From Akkermansia sp. (GTDB lineage Bacteria > Verrucomicrobiota > Verrucomicrobiia > Verrucomicrobiales > Akkermansiaceae), in the NCBI GenBank assembly GCA_017549485.1, contig JAFYUT010000057.1, positions 1-43,147 on the forward strand: a stretch of DNA of 43,147 nt, read 5' to 3'. The position numbers were made by a program, and so were the translations under genes. Of the stretch, positions 32,208 through 40,993 are shown piece by piece (within the stretch, counting starts at the first letter, position 1; each line of letters opens with the position of its first letter). The notes beneath the pieces were generated by a model, which saw only the letters and a program-made list of their open reading frames with translations, did no database searches and was not told the DNA's origin.

Positions 32208-32236
32208 TCTATACCACATCTGCCCTGCTGATTCAA
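32208..32236 (-). promoter_or_regulatory. Promoter of the pseudopilin operon
   Basis: On the minus strand TTGAAT (32231-32236) and TATAGA (32208-32213) are spaced by 17 bp, about 40 bp before the ATG at 32167. Confidence 0.6.
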
Positions 32237-32287
32237 TCCTTTTTTTCACTTTTGACGGGCCATGGCGGATTTTTTTATGTTTTGTGA

Positions 32288-32316
32288 TTGACCTTTTTAA
32301 CAAAATACTGTACAGA
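32288..32316 (+). promoter_or_regulatory. Promoter of uppP
   Basis: TTGACC (32288-32293) and TACAGA (32311-32316) with 17-bp spacing. The transcript would start near the ATG at 32327, so the leader is very short. Confidence 0.5.
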
Positions 32317-32326
32317 GTCTGCCGTT

Positions 32327-33181
32327 ATGTCCATATTCGAAGCAATTATACTGGGAATCGTAGAAGGTCTGACCGAGTATCTACCGGTCAGCTCCACCGG
32401 GCACCTCATCATCGCCCGTTACCTTCTGCAACTGAACGATGGAGACGCCCAGAAAGCCTTCGAAATCTGCATTCAAGGCGGTGCTATCCTCGCCGTTTTG
32501 GGCATTTATTTCCAGCGAGTCAAAGGCATAACGGCAGACACCTTTTCATGGTTACGCAACCGTAAAAGCCACCCGGAATTACCCGCAGGCATGCGTTTGC
32601 TGATTAACATGATAATTGGTTTCTTACCGGCAGCCGTCATCGGACTGGCACTCAGCAAATACATTAAGGGCTATCTTTTCAACGCTCCGGTTGTTACCAC
32701 CATGTGGGCACTGGGCGGTTTGGTCATTCTTCTTTATGTTCGCGCTCGCGAGAAAAGCGGCAAAGGATTCAGTGGCAAAAAGCTTGAGGAGCTCAGTTAC
32801 CTCGGGGCTCTTAAAGTCGGATTCATGCAGTGCATAGCCATGTGCCCGGGCGTAAGTCGCAGTCTCATGACCATGCTAGGTGGGCTTTGTGCCGGGCTCA
32901 GCGTATCTGCAGCCGTAGAATTCAGTTTCCTGCTCGGGCTCATCACCTTGGGCGCCGCTACCGCGCATGATGCATACGAATACGGACAAGCCATGATTAC
33001 CGACATCGGCTGGCCCGCCATCATTGCCGGCACAATCACGGCATGGCTCAGCGCCATCATCGCTGTAAAATGGATGGTCGGATACCTCAACAAACACAGC
33101 TTGGACATTTTCGGTTGGTACCGCATCGGCGCAGCTGCCATCATGCTCGTCCTCATCCTTTTTGCCGGGTTGTCATTTTAA
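32327..33181 (+). CDS. uppP: Undecaprenyl-diphosphatase
   Basis: Removes one phosphate from undecaprenyl diphosphate to recycle the lipid carrier for peptidoglycan and glycan assembly; loss makes cells bacitracin-sensitive. The 284-residue inner-membrane protein has the two signature motifs EGLTEYLPVSSTGH (13-26) and PGVSRS (174-179, Arg178) and about eight hydrophobic segments. I chose the ATG at 32327 (MSIFEAII), which gives normal length; a TTG at 32288 would overlap the -35 box and is rejected. The downstream genes lepB and a terpene synthase point the same way, so the three form an envelope-linked cluster. Confidence 0.93.
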   Translation: MSIFEAIILGIVEGLTEYLPVSSTGHLIIARYLLQLNDGDAQKAFEICIQGGAILAVLGIYFQRVKGITADTFSWLRNRKSHPELPAGMRLLINMIIGFLPAAVIGLALSKYIKGYLFNAPVVTTMWALGGLVILLYVRAREKSGKGFSGKKLEELSYLGALKVGFMQCIAMCPGVSRSLMTMLGGLCAGLSVSAAVEFSFLLGLITLGAATAHDAYEYGQAMITDIGWPAIIAGTITAWLSAIIAVKWMVGYLNKHSLDIFGWYRIGAAAIMLVLILFAGLSF

Positions 33182-33263
33182 TACAGGTACTCTACCATAA
33201 ATCCGCCGCCATGGCGAAGTTTTGGCTTTTCTTTCCGCACAATCCGTGTAGAATGAGGAAAGC

Positions 33264-34559
33264 ATGCAATACATTCTCAAGCCGCTCAACGCAATTATAG
33301 ATTCCTGCTTTGCTTGGTTTACCCCCGGCTGGCGTCGCAAGGGCCATGAAGCCCGCGTTGCTCTTACCCGTTACTACAACTACAATAAGCCTACATTATC
33401 AGAGGAGAGAGCCACACAAATCTCCACTCTTCTCAAGGAGCTCAAAGAGGCATTAACCTGTTGGAAAAAGGCAGATGTCATCGCACTCACGGAAAAAGCC
33501 AAGAGCATGGGCGAAGGGCTTGAAGGCTTTAACAGAGAGGTGGCACTTGAACTGGTTGAATCATTTTTCGTCATCATGGTGATTTTCTTGGGGATTCGCA
33601 CCTATTACCTGCAGCCGTTCCGTATTCCCACCGGCTCCATGCAACCCACGCTCAACGGCATCACCATTCACGATATTGAAGAAAAGGACATTCCACCTGC
33701 CCCACAACGTTGGCTTGAAGCCATCACCCATGGCAGTGAATATGTGAATATCAAAATAGATTCTCCCAAAACAATTCGTGATTTACGCACCGAGCAATAT
33801 CTGTTACTCTTTACCCGAACGGTTATTACATTCAGCGATGGCTCCGTAGAAACAGTCCCCTGTGCCGAGGGAGCGCTGCGTGAATATTTTGTCAAAAACG
33901 GTATCATTACAGGTAATCACCAATTCCGAGATATGAAACCGGGCGAAACCCTCATCTGCGCCCGACTCGATGCCGGCGACATGGTTGTTGTCAACCGCAT
34001 GGCATACCATTTCCGAAAACCGGAGCGTGGTGAAACATTCGTCTTTGATACGCGTGGCATCAACACAAACGTACCGCAAGCCATGCCCGACCAAAGCAAT
34101 GCCAGCCACTTCATCAAACGACTTTGCGGCCTGCCGGGAGATACAATTGAAATTCGCCAGCCCGAGCTGCTCATCAATGGCAAACCGGCAGAAGAAAGCA
34201 CCATTCAGCGTGTAGCCGACTGCAAAGCCCCCTACAACTCCACGGGTTACAACCGTGCCTCTGAGCCCGTTGTCTCTATTCTGCCCGGCACTCCTTATTC
34301 TCAACAGCTTGAGATACGTGAGCGACTCGCCCTCATCAAATTCGAATACGACCAACTTTGCATCTCTGAAAGCAAGCCCGTGTTGGAGCTTAAGAATGAC
34401 AAGGACGATGCCAACGCCCGCGAATACGCAGCACTGGGGGATAACACCACCAACTCCAAAGACACCCGCTACTGGGGCCCGGTTCGCCAGTTCAATGTAC
34501 TCGGCCCGGCTGTTATGACCCTTTGGCCCTTCTCCTCCCACTGGGGCAGCATTGAATAA
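33264..34559 (+). CDS. lepB: Signal peptidase I, extended form
   Basis: Cleaves signal peptides from exported proteins at the outer face of the inner membrane. Catalytic Ser125 lies in IPTGSMQPTL just after the hydrophobic segment 98-115, and the general base Lys285 in HFIKRLCGLPGD. The closing GDNTTNSKDTRYWG box is present. The 431-residue protein is much longer than E. coli LepB: it has ~95 residues before the membrane segment, and ~110 residues inserted between the Ser box and the ...DMVVVNRMAYHF segment. Both catalytic residues are intact, so it should be active. It lies 82 nt after uppP and 27 nt before the terpene synthase. Confidence 0.92.
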   Translation: MQYILKPLNAIIDSCFAWFTPGWRRKGHEARVALTRYYNYNKPTLSEERATQISTLLKELKEALTCWKKADVIALTEKAKSMGEGLEGFNREVALELVESFFVIMVIFLGIRTYYLQPFRIPTGSMQPTLNGITIHDIEEKDIPPAPQRWLEAITHGSEYVNIKIDSPKTIRDLRTEQYLLLFTRTVITFSDGSVETVPCAEGALREYFVKNGIITGNHQFRDMKPGETLICARLDAGDMVVVNRMAYHFRKPERGETFVFDTRGINTNVPQAMPDQSNASHFIKRLCGLPGDTIEIRQPELLINGKPAEESTIQRVADCKAPYNSTGYNRASEPVVSILPGTPYSQQLEIRERLALIKFEYDQLCISESKPVLELKNDKDDANAREYAALGDNTTNSKDTRYWGPVRQFNVLGPAVMTLWPFSSHWGSIE

Positions 34560-34586
34560 ATTACAACTTTAAACACGCAGACGGAA

Positions 34587-35492
34587 ATGTCAGAAGCCAA
34601 AACAATCACCAAAAACGCCAAGTCAAACTTGGCGTTCACCTTGCTGGATTTACCGCCCGAAAAACGCATGCACATGGCGCAGTTTTACGCCTTCTGCCGC
34701 ATTGTTGATGACATAGTGGACGAACCCGGCATGACGGAACAAGAGCGACATGATGCCCTCACTCGGTGGGAAGACATCATTACCGACAAAATTACACCCG
34801 AGCCCGGTATTGAGAGCGAGGTACACCAACTCGTAACCGAGCTACAGTTGGATACCACCCCCATGATGGTGTTGATTGACGGTTGCCGTGGCGACATCAC
34901 CCCTAAACAACCCGAAACGCGAGAAGGCTTGCTTGCCTATGCCTACAAGGTAGCCTCATGCGTCGGTATCACCAGTGCTACAGTCATGGGTGCTTCCGAA
35001 AAAGCGCACGATTACGCCGTGGCCCTCGGTTATGCACTCCAACTTGTCAACATTTTGCGAGATGTGGCAGAGGATTGTCGCAAATACGAGCGTTTTTATA
35101 TCCCCCTGTCCGATATGGAGCTATTCGGCGTCACTCATGATGACATTCGCAATCAGCGCTATAACTACCGCGTACGCCAACTGTTAGCCTATGAGGCAGC
35201 CCTTGCCGAAAAGTATTTCTGTGAGGCAGAAGAGCTCTACCAGCAATTACCGGTGGAAGATCGCAACGCACTCATCCCCGCACAGGCAATGAGCCTCATC
35301 TACCACAACATCCTCACCAAGATGGCTGATGACGAATACCGCGTATTCGAGCGCCGATACAGCGTCAATAATTTCCGCAAGCTCTGGTTCCTGCTGCGCG
35401 CCAGACTCGGCACGGTGGAGTTCCCCTCCATCCCCGCCATTACGGATTGGAACTTCTTTAAAAATAATTCTGAAAAAGCAGACAAGAAGTAG
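34587..35492 (+). CDS. Squalene/phytoene synthase family protein
   Basis: A 301-residue head-to-head prenyl synthase that joins two C15 or C20 diphosphates. Both Asp-rich metal-binding motifs are intact: DDIVDE (41-46) and NILRDVAED (155-163). Length is normal. It might make squalene, hydroxysqualene or presqualene diphosphate for hopanoids (HpnC/HpnD types) or phytoene for carotenoids. No desaturase, cyclase or second synthase is nearby, so the product is not decided. It follows lepB by 27 nt and is likely cotranscribed. Confidence 0.88.
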   Translation: MSEAKTITKNAKSNLAFTLLDLPPEKRMHMAQFYAFCRIVDDIVDEPGMTEQERHDALTRWEDIITDKITPEPGIESEVHQLVTELQLDTTPMMVLIDGCRGDITPKQPETREGLLAYAYKVASCVGITSATVMGASEKAHDYAVALGYALQLVNILRDVAEDCRKYERFYIPLSDMELFGVTHDDIRNQRYNYRVRQLLAYEAALAEKYFCEAEELYQQLPVEDRNALIPAQAMSLIYHNILTKMADDEYRVFERRYSVNNFRKLWFLLRARLGTVEFPSIPAITDWNFFKNNSEKADKK

Positions 35493-35494
35493 AC

Positions 35495-35523
35495 TTGACA
35501 AAGCGCTTGATTTATAGCACAAT
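35495..35523 (+). promoter_or_regulatory. Promoter of the lipoprotein gene
   Basis: TTGACA (35495-35500) is followed after 17 bp by CACAAT (35518-35523). The -35 box is full consensus; the -10 box is weak. Confidence 0.45.
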
Positions 35524-35565
35524 AAAGGCCTACTGACTCCATTCGGTCCAGAAAAGCAGAAACAA

Positions 35566-36918
35566 ATGATTATGAAAACTCAACTGATTCATCTTGCGCT
35601 GACCGCCACGGCTGTTGCTGTGATGACATCCTGCGATGAGAATGCCACCCCTACTACGAATGTGGCACCGCTTTCTACTGACTCTGCAACATCCTCCTCA
35701 GCGGATGTTCAGACCACAGAAGATGAGACTGTTCTGCCGGCTATTACCCCGGATGAAGTTTCCGTAGCGTTTGCCCCCCGCATTGCCGGGCAGAAATATC
35801 TGACCCAGGAGGGTATCGAATTTGAGAGCACCCCCAAAGCAAATGGCGACCTTCAAGTCAAAGCCCGAGTATCTCTCAAAATAACGGAAAATTTGTACAG
35901 CCGCAGTGAGGCCCCTGCAGAGTTCCGCGAAGCTCGCAAGGTAGTACTCGCCTTGCACCAATCCGTTGAAAAACCGGATTCCTCCTACCTTTTGGATTTG
36001 GGAGCCGAGACGGCCCTGATTACGGATGAAGACCGCAAGGTTAAACCCCTGCCCGAGAACTTGGAGCAGATTTACAACGATTTGGTCAATTTGTCAGAGA
36101 GCTACTGCCTCAAGCCGGATCGCAACGCAGACACCGCATTCGTGCTTGATTTGACCATGGACGCTCACTGGAGCGAGGGACAGTGGAACATCACCAACAT
36201 TGTTGAGATGGAGGATGTACTCACCCCGCTCTCTTTCCTTACACCCGCTTCTTCTCTGGAGGAGGGGGCCCCCGTGCTGACGCAGGAGTTTATCGCCGCC
36301 CGATTGGCTGAAATTGCAGCCAAGGCAGACGAATTCAAAACAGCAGCCGAGGAATACCACAAAAACCGCGAGAACAGCGTGCGTACCATGCTGGTAGAGC
36401 GCCAAGCCGTACAGCAAGAAGAAGCCCGAAAGGCCGATGAAGCTGCGCAGAAAGCAGCTGCCGATGCTGCCGCTAAGCAAGAGTGGAGCGACTTCTGCGT
36501 TAAACATTTCAGCACCGGCTGCAAGTTTGCCGGTGAGTGGACCCGCGACGAGCGCTTCGGCGAGCTCACTATCCAAATTGATCAGGCATCTTTGCATGAA
36601 AATGCCATTCATTTCTATGGCGTGGTGTATGATACCAAGTTACCGCAAGCCAAGATTAAATTGTCCGGGCGTTGCAGCCTGAACCGTGAAGAAGAAGGTA
36701 CCTCTAAGGTTAATGTAACTTTGTATGATGGTGCTTATGACCCCGATGAACCCACGGCAGAGGTGTACGATGCCGCAGACGGTCGACTGATGCTCAACAT
36801 TGACAAAAACGGTAATCTGCATGGCATTATGACCTGCGCCTCATGGGTAGAGAATCCCAAGAAGAACTTTACCCTGCACTTCAAGCCGATCCCTGTGGCT
36901 GAAGAGACCAAGAAATAA
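35566..36918 (+). CDS. Unknown lipoprotein with Ala-rich helix
   Basis: A 450-residue protein with a lipoprotein signal (cleavage before Cys23 in VMTSC). A Ser/Thr-rich linker follows, then a mixed domain (about 65-230), a charged Ala-rich helical region likely to be a coiled coil (about 245-305), and a beta-rich C-terminal domain (about 310-440). I recognise no family. It is probably anchored to the inner or outer membrane and facing the periplasm. It has a promoter of its own and ends in a terminator that also faces the his genes. Initiation may be at the second Met two codons downstream. Confidence 0.7.
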   Translation: MIMKTQLIHLALTATAVAVMTSCDENATPTTNVAPLSTDSATSSSADVQTTEDETVLPAITPDEVSVAFAPRIAGQKYLTQEGIEFESTPKANGDLQVKARVSLKITENLYSRSEAPAEFREARKVVLALHQSVEKPDSSYLLDLGAETALITDEDRKVKPLPENLEQIYNDLVNLSESYCLKPDRNADTAFVLDLTMDAHWSEGQWNITNIVEMEDVLTPLSFLTPASSLEEGAPVLTQEFIAARLAEIAAKADEFKTAAEEYHKNRENSVRTMLVERQAVQQEEARKADEAAQKAAADAAAKQEWSDFCVKHFSTGCKFAGEWTRDERFGELTIQIDQASLHENAIHFYGVVYDTKLPQAKIKLSGRCSLNREEEGTSKVNVTLYDGAYDPDEPTAEVYDAADGRLMLNIDKNGNLHGIMTCASWVENPKKNFTLHFKPIPVAEETKK

Positions 36919-36957
36919 TCATTTTCTCCTCATATCTATTCATAGCACACACAAGAA

Positions 36958-36988
36958 GGCCGCTCCGGTGCAAATCGGAGCGGCCTTT
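36958..36988 (+). terminator. Terminator between lipoprotein and his genes
   Basis: GGCCGCTCCG (36958-36967) pairs with CGGAGCGGCC (36976-36985), followed by TTT. It lies between convergent genes and may serve both. Confidence 0.75.
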
Positions 36989-37012
36989 CCTATCAACAGG
37001 GCTGCGTGTGCA

Positions 37013-37627
37013 TCAGTGCTTTTTCCAGCCCGGCTTGTGGCGGGCGGCAAGCTCCTCAATCACCTGTTCAATGCGCAATCCTTTAGAGGTAAGCAGAACA
37101 ATGAGGTGGTAAAGCATATCTGAGGCCTCATAAAGCAAGCGTTCATTGGTGCCGTTGCAAGCCTCAATACAGGCCTCCAGAGCCTCTTCGCCCACCTTTT
37201 GAGCCATGCGGTTCACACCATCCTTAAAAAGCGAGGTAGTGTATGAGCCCTCGGGCATTTCCTCATGGCGTTTGTTGATAAAATCCTGCAGCTCGGTAAG
37301 GAAGTGCAACGTACCGGCGCTGTTCTCCTCACCCCAGCAAGTATCGGTTCCGGTGTGGCAAACCGGGCCATGGGGGGTGGCTTGTATAAGCAGAGTATCG
37401 GCATCGCAATCAACTTTCACACTGACAACCTCCAGATAATTACCGCTTGTTTCCCCCTTTGTCCACAGGCACTTGCGGCTGCGGCTGTAGAAGCATACAC
37501 GGCCGGTCTCCTGCGTACGGGCAAAAGATTCGGCATTCATGTACCCCAACATCAGCACCTTGCCGGTGGTGGCATCTTGTATGATGGCAGGCACCAGCCC
37601 ACCGCTTTTTTCAAAATCAATATTCAT
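37013..37627 (-). CDS. hisI: Bifunctional HisI/HisE enzyme
   Basis: Carries out steps two and three of histidine synthesis: PRA-CH (cyclohydrolase) and PRA-PH (pyrophosphohydrolase). The N-terminal half (1-110) has the metal-binding CDADTLL and HGPVCHTGTDTCW segments. The C-terminal half (~110-204) has the KVGEEALEACIEA and EASDMLYHLIVLL helices of HisE. The 204-residue length is normal for the fused form. It lies 17 nt after hisG on the same strand. No other his genes are in the window, so the pathway is scattered. Confidence 0.93.
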   Translation of the reverse strand: MNIDFEKSGGLVPAIIQDATTGKVLMLGYMNAESFARTQETGRVCFYSRSRKCLWTKGETSGNYLEVVSVKVDCDADTLLIQATPHGPVCHTGTDTCWGEENSAGTLHFLTELQDFINKRHEEMPEGSYTTSLFKDGVNRMAQKVGEEALEACIEACNGTNERLLYEASDMLYHLIVLLTSKGLRIEQVIEELAARHKPGWKKH

Positions 37628-37644
37628 GTTCTATCTAAACCGGT

Positions 37645-38499
37645 TTACAGAATCATCTTTTCAATCGGCAGCACAAGGATACCTTGAGCCCCGGCCTCTT
37701 TAAGCTTGCCGATGATATCCCAAAAGCACTGCTCATCCAACACGGTGTGTATACTGCACCACCCCTCTTGAGCCAGAGGCATAATGGTGGGGCTCTTCAC
37801 ACCGGGCAACACGGCTACAATTTGCTCCACACATTCCTTGGGTGCATTCATCAGCACATAGCGCTTATCAGCAGCCGTCATCACGGCATCCATACGGAAG
37901 ATGAGTTGCTCCAGCAAAGCCTGCTTCTCTGCGCAAAGCCCCTTGTGGGCAATCAGCACAGCCTCACTCTCCAGCACAACCTCAACTTCTTTAAGATTGT
38001 TGCTCACCAAGGTAGCCCCACTGCTGACAATATCAAAAATAGCATCGGCCAAACCAATCCCCGTAGCAATTTCAACAGAACCGGTAATAACGTGAATATG
38101 GGCCTTTACCCCCTGCTCTTTAAGCCAGCGGCGCAAAATACCGGGATAGGACGTTGCAATCTTGCGTCCCTCTAACCACTGCGGCCCCTGATAATCATGC
38201 TCCTTGGGTATGGCTATGCTCAAACGGCATCCGCCGAAACCGAGTTTCTTCACAATTTCAGCATCACCCTCACGCTCCAAATACTCATTAAGCCCCACCA
38301 CACCGATATCCGCCACACCGTCTGTCACCGTCTCGGGGATATCATCATCACGCAGGTAAAGCACCTCCATCGGGAACTTGCGAGCCGCTACCAACAAAGT
38401 ACGCTTGGATGAGCTCACCTTAATACCGGCCTCCGCCAGCAACTCCATGGTGTCTTCATTCAATCGCCCCTTTGACTGTACTGCTATTCTCAGTTTCAT
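37645..38499 (-). CDS. hisG: ATP phosphoribosyltransferase, long form
   Basis: Catalyses the first step of histidine synthesis, joining ATP and PRPP. The 284-residue form has the periplasmic-binding-like catalytic domain (LRIAVQSKGRL at the start, ATGIGLADAIFDIVSSG near 165-180) and a C-terminal regulatory domain (about 212-284) that mediates histidine inhibition, so it is the HisZ-independent long form. It is the first gene of the hisG-hisI unit. A TATAAT box on the minus strand at 38551-38556 suggests the promoter; the -35 box is not clear. Confidence 0.93.
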   Translation of the reverse strand: MKLRIAVQSKGRLNEDTMELLAEAGIKVSSSKRTLLVAARKFPMEVLYLRDDDIPETVTDGVADIGVVGLNEYLEREGDAEIVKKLGFGGCRLSIAIPKEHDYQGPQWLEGRKIATSYPGILRRWLKEQGVKAHIHVITGSVEIATGIGLADAIFDIVSSGATLVSNNLKEVEVVLESEAVLIAHKGLCAEKQALLEQLIFRMDAVMTAADKRYVLMNAPKECVEQIVAVLPGVKSPTIMPLAQEGWCSIHTVLDEQCFWDIIGKLKEAGAQGILVLPIEKMIL

Positions 38500-38730
38500 G
38501 ATTTCGATAGATAAAAAATACGGTTATACCCTTATTAGTAAGGCGCGCGCATTATACACGAAGATAGTCGTTTTGTCGCGCACAAAGTACATGCACAAGC
38601 CTATTTTTTGCGTCAACTGAAGTCTGCATCACTTTTTTGAAAAAAAATTACCATTTTTTTCGTGGTTTTGATAATGCCATGTATTATCTTAGGTGTAAGG
38701 TAACATAAACCTCTATACTCAAACATTATT

Positions 38731-39243
38731 ATGAAGATCATCAAAAACATTCTGCTTCTCATGTCCGCAGTAGCCCCGGCACTCATGGCATCCCCGCTAC
38801 CGGAAAACGCAGAACTTCTTGCCACCAATGCAGTAGAGGCACACTACCTGGGTACCGTCAAAATCCCCTGCCGTCATCTCACGGCAGATTGCCCGGATAA
38901 ATGCAACCACGCTACGGAGGTAGCTCGCTTCCGCGTTCTCAAAAACATGAAATACGAACGCACCGCAAAATACGGTGATGAGGCCTATACCCCCGGCAGT
39001 ATCGTGATGGTTGACATTAAAAATCCCACCCCGGGACAAGATGATGAAGAAATTCACCGTTTCATCGGTAATCTCAAAGTCGGTGATAAGGTTCGTTTCA
39101 CTCAAAAGCACTACTACGGCGAGATTAATAACCTCAGCGAACCATTCCGTCCCGTTACCCACATAGAAGTGAATGAAAAGCAGCCTGTCATTCCCGCCGC
39201 TCCTCCGGCACCGGAAGGCGACTACAGTGTCATGCCGCTGTAA
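38731..39243 (+). CDS. Small secreted protein with Cys/His motif
   Basis: A 170-residue protein with a signal peptide (about 1-20, ending ALMAS). The mature part has the compact motif CRHLTADCPDKCNH (about 47-60), which would suit a metal site or two disulfides, then a small beta-rich domain and a Pro-rich end. I recall similar CPDxCxH proteins in this broad group of bacteria but know of no function. It is a single gene with a terminator after it. It is probably periplasmic or outer-membrane-associated. Confidence 0.65.
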   Translation: MKIIKNILLLMSAVAPALMASPLPENAELLATNAVEAHYLGTVKIPCRHLTADCPDKCNHATEVARFRVLKNMKYERTAKYGDEAYTPGSIVMVDIKNPTPGQDDEEIHRFIGNLKVGDKVRFTQKHYYGEINNLSEPFRPVTHIEVNEKQPVIPAAPPAPEGDYSVMPL

Positions 39244-39270
39244 TAAACGTACAATCAACCATACCAATCT

Positions 39271-39308
39271 ACGCGCCAATTATGCTTATAATCGGCGCGT
39301 AATTTTTT
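39271..39308 (+). terminator. Terminator of the small secreted protein gene
   Basis: ACGCGCC (39271-39277) pairs with GGCGCGT (39294-39300); the run AATTTTTT follows. Confidence 0.75.
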
Positions 39309-39310
39309 CC

Positions 39311-39338
39311 TTGTAACCACTGCATTACAGAGTATAAT
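39311..39338 (+). promoter_or_regulatory. Promoter of the lipoprotein/nuclease-like pair
   Basis: TTGTAA (39311-39316) and TATAAT (39333-39338) spaced by 16 bp; about 70 bp before the ATG at 39410. Confidence 0.6.
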
Positions 39339-39409
39339 ACACACCGAGCCAGAGCACTTTCACTAGATTACAAAGCAACAACACATTTAACATACAACAG
39401 ATTGCCGAT

Positions 39410-40981
39410 ATGATATCAAACAAAATAAGATTTATTTCCGGTGGAATGTTTTTCAGTTTACTTCTCAGTTCATGCAGTGATGATAGTACGACCTCATCCC
39501 CGTCATCCACTCAAGAGACCTCAGCAGTAACTCTCGCGCAGCAAGCAATGCAAGCGGGTGATGAAGTATTAGCCAGAATCTACCTCATCAATGCAATCAA
39601 CAAAAATAATGAGAGCTATGATAACTATGAAGCCATATACAAGCTTATCATGGAGGGAAAAGACCAAAGCAGTGAGCGCTTAGAAGAATTAGAATTGATA
39701 CTTGTTCAAGGTTTCAGTTGCGTGGATGCCTCGAGAGTGAAGGATTTATTGAAGCTTCAACAAGAAGTACGAAAACGGTTGGACTCTATACACCCCGGGT
39801 ACATCAATTCACCGCAACCTACGCCGGAGGATTACGATACAGCGCTGAGCGAAAACTTCAAACTTATCCAAGAAACAACGGATTCTCTTCAACTGTTGGA
39901 TTTAGTAACCGCTCGTATTCATCTTCTCGATGAAATGGAAGCAACGGTACAAGATAAAGCGAATGCGGCAGAGCTCCTTTTAGCTGTGGAACTTATCCGC
40001 ACCATGCAACAGCACAATGCTAACTTGGAACGCATTATACCGCTATACACAACGGAAACGAAAAATCTGTGTGAGGCTATTGCAAAAGAACCGTCATGGC
40101 ATGGTATTTTGCCCGAACCGGTACTTCAAAATCCCCGATTTGATACAAAAACCAAACGATATACACAGAAATATGATGAATTGGTGGCACGTTATCAATC
40201 ATTAATATCCCCCGAAATGAGGAATCAGCAACTTCTGCTGTCTCAAATCAGACAAGGAGTTCACCAATCGCTTCTGCAGCTGACATCTTTCTCTCAAGAC
40301 AGATTGCCTGATAATATAAACAATCTTCTCAAAGAGAACGTCTCGAAAATAAGAAATCAACAAAACATAGCAGACGTACTCGACTCTTTACCTACAATCC
40401 TGATAATAGAATGTTTACAAGCAGAAACAAAAGGTATCATTGACCACGGGGGGCATCCGTTAACACTGAAAATCGAGATACTGCGAGAATGCATTACTAA
40501 AATGACAGAATTAAGCAGAATCCTCCCGGTATCGCAACCCGGATATCAAACACTCGATTTGGCACAAGTGGTAGAATCGCTTTTTCCGACGCAAACCGAT
40601 GAGAACCGGCTGCACCATTTAAGCAGTGTGTTGTCTGATTTTCATCAGCCATCAGAATGGGTACACAGCAAAATCATCAGCTATGCAGAAATGCAAAAAC
40701 GACATGAAGAAATGCGCTATCAAAGTTACCAACTATTTGCCATCGAGAAGCTGAATTATGCCTACAATTTTTGCAACTCTGTAACAGTCTTTACGGATTC
40801 AGATGCAGAGAAGCTGTGTGTTTATATTCGTGAAATTAAGTCATCTTTGTTAAATCCGGAAATTGCCACGATGTATCAAGATGTTTTATCCCGCTGCATA
40901 AAAGAATTGCCGGCAGATAAAGCTTCCGCATTGCAATTGAGAAACGCACTCCATCCCAAAAAAGAGTTGGAAGATTTTTGA
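39410..40981 (+). CDS. Unknown helical lipoprotein, nuclease partner
   Basis: A 523-residue protein with a clear lipoprotein signal (LLLSSC, Cys22) and a Ser/Thr-rich linker. The rest is almost entirely helical by eye, starting with a TPR-like stretch (VTLAQQAMQAGDEVLARIYLINAI). No family is recognised. It is the first gene of a two-gene unit: the next ATG is 13 nt after its stop. Pairing with a secreted nuclease-like protein makes an immunity, anchoring or delivery role possible; this is inference. Base composition is lower in GC than the housekeeping genes to the left, which hints at an accessory character. Confidence 0.65.
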   Translation: MISNKIRFISGGMFFSLLLSSCSDDSTTSSPSSTQETSAVTLAQQAMQAGDEVLARIYLINAINKNNESYDNYEAIYKLIMEGKDQSSERLEELELILVQGFSCVDASRVKDLLKLQQEVRKRLDSIHPGYINSPQPTPEDYDTALSENFKLIQETTDSLQLLDLVTARIHLLDEMEATVQDKANAAELLLAVELIRTMQQHNANLERIIPLYTTETKNLCEAIAKEPSWHGILPEPVLQNPRFDTKTKRYTQKYDELVARYQSLISPEMRNQQLLLSQIRQGVHQSLLQLTSFSQDRLPDNINNLLKENVSKIRNQQNIADVLDSLPTILIIECLQAETKGIIDHGGHPLTLKIEILRECITKMTELSRILPVSQPGYQTLDLAQVVESLFPTQTDENRLHHLSSVLSDFHQPSEWVHSKIISYAEMQKRHEEMRYQSYQLFAIEKLNYAYNFCNSVTVFTDSDAEKLCVYIREIKSSLLNPEIATMYQDVLSRCIKELPADKASALQLRNALHPKKELEDF

Positions 40982-40993
40982 TGATACGAGACC

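Noticed and set aside
32288..32326. TTG start adding 13 residues to UppP
   Set aside because: The TTG overlaps the -35 box of the likely promoter, and the ATG at 32327 gives the standard N-terminus.
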